A DNA stretch of 11,599 nt from positions 1-11,599 of the forward strand of contig JALFYG010000004.1 in assembly GCA_022784805.1 (NCBI GenBank). The letters run 5' to 3'. The translations under genes were made by a program, and so were the position numbers. Every line of letters starts with the position of its first letter. The first letter of the stretch is position 1. Below the pieces are notes generated by a model. The model was not told the DNA's origin, did not search any database, and worked only from the letters and a program-made list of their open reading frames with translations. Source of the stretch: Spirochaetales bacterium. Lineage in GTDB: Bacteria; Spirochaetota; Spirochaetia; Sphaerochaetales; Sphaerochaetaceae. Positions 5,211 to 11,599 of the stretch are shown piece after piece.

Positions 5211-8089
5211 TGGACGTAAAGTGTATTATCAACAATAAAAATGTCATTCTTTCCGGAAGAGAAGACGAGAGACTAAGGGATGTCCTCTATAGAAGTGGAT
5301 ATAACAGCGTAAGAGACAGTGATGACAGTGAAGGCTTTGCAGGTAGTGATACTGTAGTTTTCAATGGAAAGCTAAAGTATTCCAACTTGATTCTTCTCTA
5401 TCAGGCTGAAGGCGCAGAAATAAGGACAGCAGAGGGACTTTTGAATAGCAGAGAGCTTAATTATGTTCAGAAAGCCATGATCAGTTCTGGTATTGTCCAG
5501 AGCGCATATAACGCTCCTGCTGCAGCCTTGATCCTCACTTGGCTTCTGGAACACAATCCAAATCCTACAAAGGATGAGATCAAGGAAGCTCTATCAGGTA
5601 TTTTTATCAGAGATGCTGGATATGAGCACTATTACCTTGCAGTAAAGCTTGCCACGGAACTGAGAGATTTTGGCGAATACAGATCTGAAATCGCACCTTC
5701 TTTCAGACCGCAGCTTAATATAATCGGTAAGCCTTGTGACAAGATTGACGGCGCTTCCCTTGTTTCCGGAGAAAAAGTCTTTGTTGAAGACAAGGTTCCT
5801 CAGGATGCTTGGTGCCTCCATGTACTGCGCAGCCCATTTGCCCATGCATATATCAACTCCATCGATACTACTGAAGCTGAAAAGCTCGATGGCGTTGAGG
5901 CTATCATCACAGCATTTAACTGCCCTGATATTTTCTACATGCAGGCAGGACAGGGAAACCCTGAGCCAAGCCCTCATGACAGGAGACTTTTCAACAGAAA
6001 AGTAAGACATGTGGGAGACAGGGTCGCAGGTATTGTTGCAAGGACCAAGGAAATTGCAGACAAGGCCGCATCTCTCATCAAGGTGGAGTATGAACCATTG
6101 GATGCCGTCTACACTGTAGAGGAAGCTATGGCTGAAGGAGCTCCTTTAGTCCATAACGGAATAGTCGAGTATCGTGCAGGTGCCCCAGATAACCTTGATG
6201 AATACAACAAGGGCCACGAGGATGTAAGGGAAGGGAAGGTCGTTTACCAGTTCCCATTGCATGCAGATATCAGAAGAAACCTTGCTGCATCAAACAAAGG
6301 ACAGATCGGAGATGTGGAGAAAGGCTTTGCAGAAGCTGATGCCATTGTCGAAGAAACATATCAGACAAGCCAGATTCAGCATACTCCTCTTGAGCCTCAT
6401 GTGTGTTATGCAACAGTTGAAGGTGGAAGACTGGTGGTCCATGCTTCCACCCAGGTTCCATACCATGTAAGAAGAATTGTCAGCTGGGTATGTCAGATTC
6501 CTGAAAACAAAGTCCATGTCATCAAAGAAAGAGTTGGTGGAGGATACGGAAGTAAGCAGGATATTCTGGTTGAAGATTTGACAGCTTATTGTGCTTGGGT
6601 TACTGGTAAGCCTGTCTATTACAGAAACACCAGAGCTGAAGAGTTCTATGCAAATAGTACCCGTCATCCAATGAGAGTCCATGTAAAGATGGGCGGAAAG
6701 AAAGATGGAACTATCACTGCAATATTCATGGAAGTAAAGGCAAACACAGGACCTTATGGAAATCATGCCTTGACCGTTCCTATGAACTCATGTTCCAAGA
6801 CACTTCCTCTCTTTGCCGTGGACAACATGAAGTATGATCTTGAAGTCTACTACACAAATACTCCTCCAGCAGGAGCATATCAGGGTTATGGAACTCCAAA
6901 GGGAACCTATGGCCTTATGATGGCAATGGCTGAGCTTGCAGATAAGCTTGGCGTGGACTACAAGACTATGGTGGAGAAAAACCATGTAGAGTCAGGATAC
7001 ATGCTTGAGATTCTCAAGGGCTTGGGAGAAGGAAGAGAAGGTAACGTCGTTCCTGTTGGTTCCTGCGGTCTTACAGAAGCCATTGAGAAAGGCTGTGAAA
7101 TGATCAAGTGGGGTGAGAAAGAAGATAGTGGAGACCCTGACTGGAAGATAGGAAAAGGCTTTGCCATGATCATGCAGGGTTCTGGCTTGCCAGGCTTGGA
7201 CCACTCCGAGGCAATCGCCAAACTTGAAACAGATGGTACCGTTATCCTAAATAGCGGTGGCGCAGATATTGGAACAGGATTGGATACTATCAGTGCAAAG
7301 ATTGTCTCCGAGATTCTCTGTCTCCCTATGGATAAGATTACTGTAGTCTCTGGTGACACTGACTCTTGTGCTTTTGATACCGGTGCTTATGCTTCCAGTG
7401 GTACTTTCTTCAGTGGAAACGCTTCCCTTGTAGCTACAAAGAAGCTGAAGGATTTGATTCTGGAAGAAGCAGCAAAGCAGCTGGATGAAGAGAAGGAAGA
7501 CTTGGATGTAAAGGCTCCTGGAGTTGTATGGTCCAAGAAGAGTGGTAAGGAGATAACCTATGGAGATCTTTCACACACAGCTATCAGCGGAACTGGTAGA
7601 GGTCAGATGATTGCTCATGGTTCCTTTGTCACAGCAGCTTCCTCTGTTCCTTATGGAGCACATTTTGCCCAGGTTGCTGTGAACATCAAGACTGGTGAAG
7701 TAAAGGTTCAGAAGTTCTATGCCCTTCAGGATGCAGGAACTCCTATCAACCCGGAAGCTGCACTTTGTCAGATGTATGGAGCTGTAATGAAATCCATCGG
7801 TCACTCTCTCTATGAAGGTATTATCCTCGATAAAGATGGAAACACTCTGAACGCTAACTTGACTGATTATGGTGTTCCAATGATTTATGAAGCACCAGAA
7901 GACTTTAAGAGCGTCTTGATAGATGTGGATGATCCAGATGGACCATTTGGAGCTAAATCAATAAGTGAAATAGCATGTAACGGAGCTGCTCCTGCCATAG
8001 GAATCGCCATCCATGATGCTTGTGGCGTATGGGTCAGAAGCTGGCCAATGAGCCCAGAAAAGATTCTTAAGGGATTGGGAAAGATTTAA
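5210..8089 (+). CDS. xdhD: XdhD-type molybdenum hydroxylase with a cysteine-free ferredoxin-like domain
   Basis: This 959-residue protein has a [2Fe-2S]-subunit-like N-terminal domain (about 1-150) fused to a molybdopterin-binding subunit (about 170-959). Length and layout match E. coli XdhD, a putative hypoxanthine oxidase. Alignment to XdhC shows all eight cysteine ligands replaced: Asp38/39, Ala44, Asp47, Asn59, Ser98, Asn101, Ile133 and Asp135. The surrounding fold signals remain, such as the NPNPT helix start (116-120) and DAGY (135-138). In the catalytic part, GGGYGSKQD (443-451) has Gln450 where xanthine dehydrogenase has Glu. Leu532 takes the place of the substrate Arg, QGYG (558-561) replaces RGFG, and GGADIGTG (683-690) has Thr where MGQG has Gln. 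The catalytic Glu is kept as Glu920 in AKSISE. AAGGAGGG (5197-5204) precedes the start, which overlaps ygfM by one base. The substrate is probably not plain xanthine. Related proteins belong to selenium-dependent clusters, but no selenium genes are visible here. Confidence 0.9.
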   Translation: MDVKCIINNKNVILSGREDERLRDVLYRSGYNSVRDSDDSEGFAGSDTVVFNGKLKYSNLILLYQAEGAEIRTAEGLLNSRELNYVQKAMISSGIVQSAYNAPAAALILTWLLEHNPNPTKDEIKEALSGIFIRDAGYEHYYLAVKLATELRDFGEYRSEIAPSFRPQLNIIGKPCDKIDGASLVSGEKVFVEDKVPQDAWCLHVLRSPFAHAYINSIDTTEAEKLDGVEAIITAFNCPDIFYMQAGQGNPEPSPHDRRLFNRKVRHVGDRVAGIVARTKEIADKAASLIKVEYEPLDAVYTVEEAMAEGAPLVHNGIVEYRAGAPDNLDEYNKGHEDVREGKVVYQFPLHADIRRNLAASNKGQIGDVEKGFAEADAIVEETYQTSQIQHTPLEPHVCYATVEGGRLVVHASTQVPYHVRRIVSWVCQIPENKVHVIKERVGGGYGSKQDILVEDLTAYCAWVTGKPVYYRNTRAEEFYANSTRHPMRVHVKMGGKKDGTITAIFMEVKANTGPYGNHALTVPMNSCSKTLPLFAVDNMKYDLEVYYTNTPPAGAYQGYGTPKGTYGLMMAMAELADKLGVDYKTMVEKNHVESGYMLEILKGLGEGREGNVVPVGSCGLTEAIEKGCEMIKWGEKEDSGDPDWKIGKGFAMIMQGSGLPGLDHSEAIAKLETDGTVILNSGGADIGTGLDTISAKIVSEILCLPMDKITVVSGDTDSCAFDTGAYASSGTFFSGNASLVATKKLKDLILEEAAKQLDEEKEDLDVKAPGVVWSKKSGKEITYGDLSHTAISGTGRGQMIAHGSFVTAASSVPYGAHFAQVAVNIKTGEVKVQKFYALQDAGTPINPEAALCQMYGAVMKSIGHSLYEGIILDKDGNTLNANLTDYGVPMIYEAPEDFKSVLIDVDDPDGPFGAKSISEIACNGAAPAIGIAIHDACGVWVRSWPMSPEKILKGLGKI

Positions 8090-8150
8090 GACTTATTCCC
8101 GTTAAAGATTAAATCTTTCCCAATCCCTTAAGAATCTTTTCTGGGCTCAT
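8048..8150. repeat. 42-bp perfect inverted repeat over the xdhD stop codon
   Basis: Positions 8048-8089 are the exact reverse complement of 8109-8150, separated by a 19-base loop (8090-8108). The left arm is coding: it holds the last 13 sense codons and the TAA of xdhD, in a segment that resembles the XdhD family C-terminus, so it is the parental copy. The right arm is a non-coding inverted copy. Transcribed, it would form a very long hairpin, although ribosomes finishing xdhD would unwind the left arm. It lacks transposase genes, target-site duplications and other signs of an insertion sequence. Confidence 0.95.
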
Positions 8151-8194
8151 AAGGGATTGGGAAAGATTTAAGACTTATTCCCGTTAAAGATTAA
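8068..8194 (+). repeat. 45-bp perfect direct repeat flanking the inverted copy
   Basis: Positions 8068-8112 and 8150-8194 are identical over 45 bases, offset by 82. The first copy runs from the xdhD 3' end into the spacer. The second lies just before the terminator. With the inverted arm at 8109-8150 this forms a direct-inverted-direct arrangement. Removing 82 bases would restore a simple xdhD end followed by the terminator, so the extra 82 bases look like one insertion event. The junctions share only 1-2 bases (T at 8068/8150; TT at 8109-8110). Confidence 0.95.
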
Positions 8195-8197
8195 TCG

Positions 8198-8234
8198 AGA
8201 GCTGTCAGACATAGAGTTTGATGGCTCTTTTTTT
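8198..8234 (+). terminator. Intrinsic terminator of the xdh operon
   Basis: AGAGCTGTCAGAC (8198-8210) pairs along its whole length with GTTTGATGGCTCT (8216-8228), allowing a few G-T wobbles. The loop is 5 bases (8211-8215), and a run of seven T follows (8228-8234). It lies about 110 bases after the xdhD stop, just beyond the repeat structure, and should end the operon transcript. Confidence 0.85.
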
Positions 8235-8352
8235 GTTTCAAAAATACAGTAAAAAAATCTCCAAAGGGCACAACCTCCCTATTCTATAGTATGTTTACCC
8301 CCATTTTTACGCATTTTTCGACAAAAAAGTGTTCTTACTAATGGAGGTATCT

Positions 8353-9390
8353 ATGAAAAAAAATAAAAAACTCAAAACAAAGCAAAAAAAGAAGAAAACG
8401 CCTATTGTTACTAATGAAGATGTCTACAAAGTCAAGAACAATGTCCACTACAACTTCGTCAGTGACAACGAAGTCTTTGCAGAGATCTTCAACATCGCAA
8501 TGGGGTTCGATTTCGTGGACCCGTCAAAGCTCATGGAATGCGACTCCAGGGAAGTGGCTGTGGTTATTGACGAAGAGATTACGGGGGAGACTGAGGCGGA
8601 AAAAAGAGAGATGGAGGCCGTTGTAAAGCTTTCCAAGGAACTCTTTCGGGATGTGAAGAAGTATGGCGTGACGAAGACTGACGGAAAGAGCATCTTTCTA
8701 TGCATTGAGAACCAGAGTGAATACGCCGACGACATTCTGGAGAGGGTCAATGCCTACAACTCATTGTCGTATTTAAAGGCAAAGAAGAAAAAGAATGGGA
8801 AGAGAACTCCAATCATCACCTGCATTGCAGGCTGGGACAGTATGCCGAGACTTTGTGGCGACGTGTATGTCTTCGACGACTATGATGTGGATCCAGGCTC
8901 CCAGGCGATGGATTATCTTCCGAGATACAAGATTCCCGTCATACTCTTCGGAAGCCTTGACGACGATATAGTGGAGAAGGGAAGCAATGAGCTGAAGGCG
9001 GCAGAGTATGCGGTGAGAATAGCCATAGGAAAAATGGACATGGAGGAAGTTATGAAATACAATGAGAAAGTAGATGAGCTATTTAAGGTCGTAAACGATC
9101 CAGCAAGAGACTTGATGCTTGCTGTGACAGGGACACATGTCACCAAGGAGGAAGTTTTGGAGAACGGATGGAACAAAGTTTGGGGATACTACAGAGAGGA
9201 AGGCAGAGAAGCTGGAATACTTGAAGGCAGAGAGGCTGGAAGAATTGAAGGTGAAAAGAAGGGAAGACTCGAAGGAATTCTCAACAGTATCAAAAACCTT
9301 CAGAAGAATGAAGGCTGGTCCTTTGACAAGGCTGCAGCTTCTATTGGTGTCTCGGATGAGGATAGAGCATTGTTGAAGACAATGTGCTGA
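8353..9390 (+). CDS. Probable Rpn/PD-(D/E)XK family nuclease (transposase-like)
   Basis: This 345-residue protein resembles the Rpn recombination-promoting nuclease/putative transposase group, which act on DNA in the cytoplasm and often occur in many copies per genome. The match is by pattern: an N-terminal SDNEVFAEIFNIA segment, then an I-E-N-Q active-site-like strand with Glu119 and Gln121, followed by LERVNAYN (Arg131, Tyr135), which fits the usual E-x-Q...R...Y order, and a Gly/Arg/Glu repeat tail. I could not assign every catalytic acidic residue. ATG 8353 was chosen over the in-frame ATG 8329 because GGAGG (8343-8347) sits 5 bases before it. The first 16 residues are mostly Lys. The repeat tail (residues 281-308) is followed by a short helical end. 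It has its own terminator and looks unrelated to the purine operon. It could instead be a different PD-(D/E)XK protein. Confidence 0.6.
   Translation: MKKNKKLKTKQKKKKTPIVTNEDVYKVKNNVHYNFVSDNEVFAEIFNIAMGFDFVDPSKLMECDSREVAVVIDEEITGETEAEKREMEAVVKLSKELFRDVKKYGVTKTDGKSIFLCIENQSEYADDILERVNAYNSLSYLKAKKKKNGKRTPIITCIAGWDSMPRLCGDVYVFDDYDVDPGSQAMDYLPRYKIPVILFGSLDDDIVEKGSNELKAAEYAVRIAIGKMDMEEVMKYNEKVDELFKVVNDPARDLMLAVTGTHVTKEEVLENGWNKVWGYYREEGREAGILEGREAGRIEGEKKGRLEGILNSIKNLQKNEGWSFDKAAASIGVSDEDRALLKTMC
9199..9270 (+). repeat. Three tandem 24-base units coding an 8-residue Gly-Arg-Glu repeat
   Basis: Units at 9199-9222, 9223-9246 and 9247-9270 encode EGREAGIL, EGREAGRI and EGEKKGRL. The first two are close in DNA sequence and the third has diverged. 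Repeats of this kind are common near the C-terminus of Rpn-like proteins and may form a charged helix. Whole-unit gain or loss would keep the frame. Confidence 0.8.
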
Positions 9391-9419
9391 TAACAGCGAT
9401 ATTTTGAAATCCATATAGT

Positions 9420-9457
9420 AAGGGCTGGAAAGTCTAAGAGACTCTCTGGCCTTTTTT
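9420..9457 (+). terminator. Intrinsic terminator after the Rpn-like gene
   Basis: The segment 9420-9435 folds onto 9439-9454 across a 3-base loop (9436-9438), with one A-C mismatch and a few wobbles. AGTCT/AGACT forms the top and AGGGCTGG/CTGGCCTT the bottom. A six-T run (9452-9457) follows. It begins about 30 bases after the stop codon at 9390. Confidence 0.85.
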
Positions 9458-9515
9458 GATTGATGATAGCTTGTGGAGATATAGCATGAAATAATAGAAT
9501 ACAGGAGAGGTGATT

Positions 9516-10541
9516 ATGCTTTCTTTTGAATGTGACTATAACAATGGAGCAGCTCCAAAAGTGCTCCAGGCAATAATTGATTCTAACTCTGCTTATGTTC
9601 CTGGTTATGGATTTGATGAGTTTACCAAGAGTGCAGAAGATAAAATCAAAGCTGTAATTGGAAAAGATGACGTTGATATTGAGTTTGTAAACGGTGGAAC
9701 ACAAGCCAACCAATTGGTTATTTCAACAATGCTCAAGGATTACGAGGGCGTTGTGGCTGCAGATACAGGCCACGTCAACACCCATGAGTCCGGTGCCATC
9801 GAGTACACCGGTCATAAGGTTATGACGATCAAGAATAAAGATGGAAAGATTGAGAGCGAGAAGCTGGAAGCCTTCCTTTCTGCTTATCATAGGGATGGAA
9901 ATAAGGATGCAATTGTGTATCCAGGAATGGTATATATCTCCCATCCAACGGAAAATGGCACTCTATACACAAAGAAAGAACTTGAGGACTTAAAGAGAGT
10001 CACGACAAAATATTCCATTCCTATCTTTCTAGATGGTGCCCGTCTCAGCTATGGTCTGGAAAGCAAAGAGACTGATGTTACTCTCAAGGATATAGCATCA
10101 CTATGCGACGTATTCTATATTGGCGGAACAAAGTGTGGTGCTTTAAGCGGTGAAGCCATCGTATTCTCCCGTGGTATGAGACCAGATCATTTCTGGGCAA
10201 GAAAAAAGCAGCATGGGGCACTTTCTGCAAAGGGAAGATTATTGGGAGTACAGTTTGATGCTCTCTTTACAGATGGTTATTACAACACTCTTGGTCGTCA
10301 TGCCATTGAAATGGCGGAAAGACTGAAGAAGATCCTGAAAGACAAGGGATACGAATTCTATATGTATTCTCCTACCAACCAACAATATGTTGTGGTAGAT
10401 AATGAAAAGATGAAGGAATTGGAGAAGAGTGTAAGATTCGGATTCTGGGACCTTGTTGACGACAATCATACCGCCATCAGATTCTGTACATCATGGTCCA
10501 CTACAGATGAAGACTTGGACGAACTAGAAAAAGTCCTTTAA
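9516..10541 (+). CDS. ltaE: Low-specificity L-threonine aldolase
   Basis: This 341-residue PLP-dependent enzyme of the beta-eliminating lyase/threonine aldolase family cleaves L-threonine or L-allo-threonine to glycine and acetaldehyde in the cytoplasm. The PLP lysine is Lys206 in IGGTKCGALSGEA. The PLP-stacking region is TGHVNTHESGA with His86 and His90. The DGARLSYG motif supplies Asp173 and Arg176, which hold the cofactor ring and the substrate carboxylate in the family. The length is typical. I chose ATG 9516 over the in-frame GTG 9510 because AGGAGAGG (9503-9510) is the ribosome binding site and would include the GTG. It stands alone between a terminator and the next gene, and no convincing promoter was found. 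Glycine made here could feed one-carbon or purine metabolism, but nothing links it directly to the xdh operon. The exact stereospecificity cannot be read from sequence. Confidence 0.9.
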   Translation: MLSFECDYNNGAAPKVLQAIIDSNSAYVPGYGFDEFTKSAEDKIKAVIGKDDVDIEFVNGGTQANQLVISTMLKDYEGVVAADTGHVNTHESGAIEYTGHKVMTIKNKDGKIESEKLEAFLSAYHRDGNKDAIVYPGMVYISHPTENGTLYTKKELEDLKRVTTKYSIPIFLDGARLSYGLESKETDVTLKDIASLCDVFYIGGTKCGALSGEAIVFSRGMRPDHFWARKKQHGALSAKGRLLGVQFDALFTDGYYNTLGRHAIEMAERLKKILKDKGYEFYMYSPTNQQYVVVDNEKMKELEKSVRFGFWDLVDDNHTAIRFCTSWSTTDEDLDELEKVL

Positions 10542-10601
10542 CATCTCTTTTTACTTTCTTTTCCATTTTTTCTGTGATGAAATTAAGAGAGGGGGATTTG
10601 A

Positions 10602-11599
10602 GTGAAAAAACCAGCCTCTTTTATAAAGAGATCATTACCGTTCTTTCTAGTTGGTGTTTTCATCATCGCCCTCTTGGTATTCTTCCGTATCTCAAACTTC
10701 AATACCGTAAGTGGTGGAACATGGAAACTTTTGGAAGAGACCACGACAAGGAAAACCACACTCCTTTCTGAAAAGTTCCAAAGCTATAAGACTCTTGTCA
10801 AATCGCTTGCCTTTGCTTACAGCGATGATTTTGCCTTGGAGGATAATGATATCCTCGCTCCTCTCTCTGTAATGGAAGCAAATACAGGCTTCGACTACAT
10901 AAGATTCATTGATGAAGAGGGCATGAGCCATACATCCACAGGTTATGAAGCTGATTGTTCTGACAGACCTTATTTTACAAGGGGAATGAAGGGTGAGACA
11001 GGGGTATGTGATGTACAGAATTCCCGTCTCAACGGAGAGTCCATGATAGGCTTCTTCTCTCCTGTGGAAAAGGATGGAAAGTATATTGGAGTCTTAGTCG
11101 GATTTATCAGCCAGAGAAACCTATCATTCCTTCTTGAAAGCGAAATATTCGGTTTGGGAGTAGACGCTTATATAGTAACGAAAGAAGGTATGATCGTTGG
11201 CTCGGACGACGAATCTCTCCTTAATGATGATATAGTAGGCGTCACAGGCGAAAACATTGCAGAAGCTGTAAAGGAATATATTTATTCCGGAGAGAGAGAA
11301 GTCAAAAACATTTATAAACAAGACCAATACACTCTCGACCAAGCCTTTATTTCAAAGATTGGAAACGAAGATTACTTCTTGGTATTACGTTTTCCTCATT
11401 CTTATATTGAAGAAATTGCTGCAGAGATTGGAAGAAGTGGAAATATATTGTTTTGGTCACTCTTTGTTGTCTTTGTATTCTTCAGCCTATACACAATTCT
11501 ATTCTGGATTTTCTCCAACAGGAAAAGCAGAAGAATGAGGAACCTTATTGTAGAGGGTATTGTCGATAACGAAGATATGGTTCTTTTGCTGAACAATGA
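10602..11599 (+). CDS. Membrane sensor with Cache-like outer domain, 3' end missing
   Basis: A reading frame starts at GTG 10602 and stays open to the window end, giving 332 visible codons. The start has GAGGGGG (10589-10595) 6 bases upstream. The product begins with a short basic segment, then a transmembrane helix (residues 12-28). An outer domain of about 250 residues follows. It contains DRPYFTRGMKGETGV (about 121-135) and SPVEKDGKYIGVLVGFIS, a pattern of double Cache ligand-binding domains. A second transmembrane helix spans 282-304, and a basic NRKSRRMR stretch then enters the cytoplasm. Cys119 and Cys136 flank the DRPYF segment and could form a disulfide. The output domain (GGDEF, kinase or chemoreceptor) lies beyond the window, so the signalling type is unknown. 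No HAMP domain is evident directly after the second helix. Confidence 0.75.
   Translation, partial: MKKPASFIKRSLPFFLVGVFIIALLVFFRISNFNTVSGGTWKLLEETTTRKTTLLSEKFQSYKTLVKSLAFAYSDDFALEDNDILAPLSVMEANTGFDYIRFIDEEGMSHTSTGYEADCSDRPYFTRGMKGETGVCDVQNSRLNGESMIGFFSPVEKDGKYIGVLVGFISQRNLSFLLESEIFGLGVDAYIVTKEGMIVGSDDESLLNDDIVGVTGENIAEAVKEYIYSGEREVKNIYKQDQYTLDQAFISKIGNEDYFLVLRFPHSYIEEIAAEIGRSGNILFWSLFVVFVFFSLYTILFWIFSNRKSRRMRNLIVEGIVDNEDMVLLLNN

Noticed and set aside
5210..8089. Selenocysteine insertion in XdhD
   Set aside because: Related enzymes can be selenium dependent, but the selenium there is a labile cofactor, not selenocysteine; no in-frame TGA occurs in this gene.
8048..8194. Insertion sequence, MITE or REP-like element
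   Set aside because: The repeat arms come from the xdhD coding end itself, and there is no target duplication or second location, so a local template switch explains it better.
9471..9500. Possible ltaE promoter TTGTGG-N18-TAGAAT
   Set aside because: The -35 match is poor, and a start near 9507 would fall inside the ribosome binding site, leaving almost no leader.
10510..10560. Terminator after ltaE
   Set aside because: The region is T-rich, but only a weak 5-bp stem could be drawn and it lies within the coding sequence.
10574..10771. Small open frame of 65 codons before the sensor gene
   Set aside because: It overlaps the GTG-started frame, which codes a transmembrane helix and continues for over 300 codons; the small frame shows no features.

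Overview
The window is from an anaerobic bacterium of moderate-to-low GC content that prefers AGA for arginine. I cannot place it more closely. A gut Clostridium-like firmicute and a Treponema-like spirochaete both fit: purine-hydroxylase operons and Rpn-type nucleases with Gly-Arg-Glu tails occur in both. All genes that I can support lie on the + strand.

Positions 1-8089 are the downstream part of a purine-catabolism locus related to E. coli ygfK-ssnA-ygfM-xdhD and xdhABC. It starts inside ssnA, an amidohydrolase. A short gap follows, with a good sigma70-type promoter and a GC-rich hairpin placed at the predicted 5' end of the transcript. Five overlapping or closely spaced genes then follow: xdhA (molybdenum subunit), xdhC ([2Fe-2S] subunit), xdhB (FAD subunit), ygfM (a second, shorter FAD subunit) and xdhD (a second molybdenum subunit with a fused N-terminal domain). 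The operon therefore encodes two molybdenum hydroxylases: one complete XdhABC enzyme and one YgfM-XdhD pair. The ferredoxin-like domain of XdhD has lost all eight cluster cysteines, and its active site differs from xanthine dehydrogenase at several key positions. Similar ssnA/ygfK/xdh clusters have been linked to anaerobic urate and purine breakdown in gut bacteria, so that is the likely role here.

Positions 8048-8234 close the operon. The 3' end of xdhD has been copied once inverted and once direct, giving a 42-bp perfect inverted repeat and a 45-bp perfect direct repeat. This looks like a replication template switch, or an assembly chimera. A clear intrinsic terminator follows.

Positions 8235-11599 hold three separate genes that appear unrelated to the operon: a probable Rpn/PD-(D/E)XK-type nuclease with its own terminator, a low-specificity L-threonine aldolase, and the start of a membrane sensor with a GTG start, two transmembrane helices and a Cache-like outer domain, which runs off the window. 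The gaps 8235-8352, 9458-9515 and 10542-10601 hold nothing I can name apart from ribosome binding sites and T-rich stretches. No gene-free stretch exceeds 300 bases, and I see no tRNA, rRNA, CRISPR array or insertion sequence.
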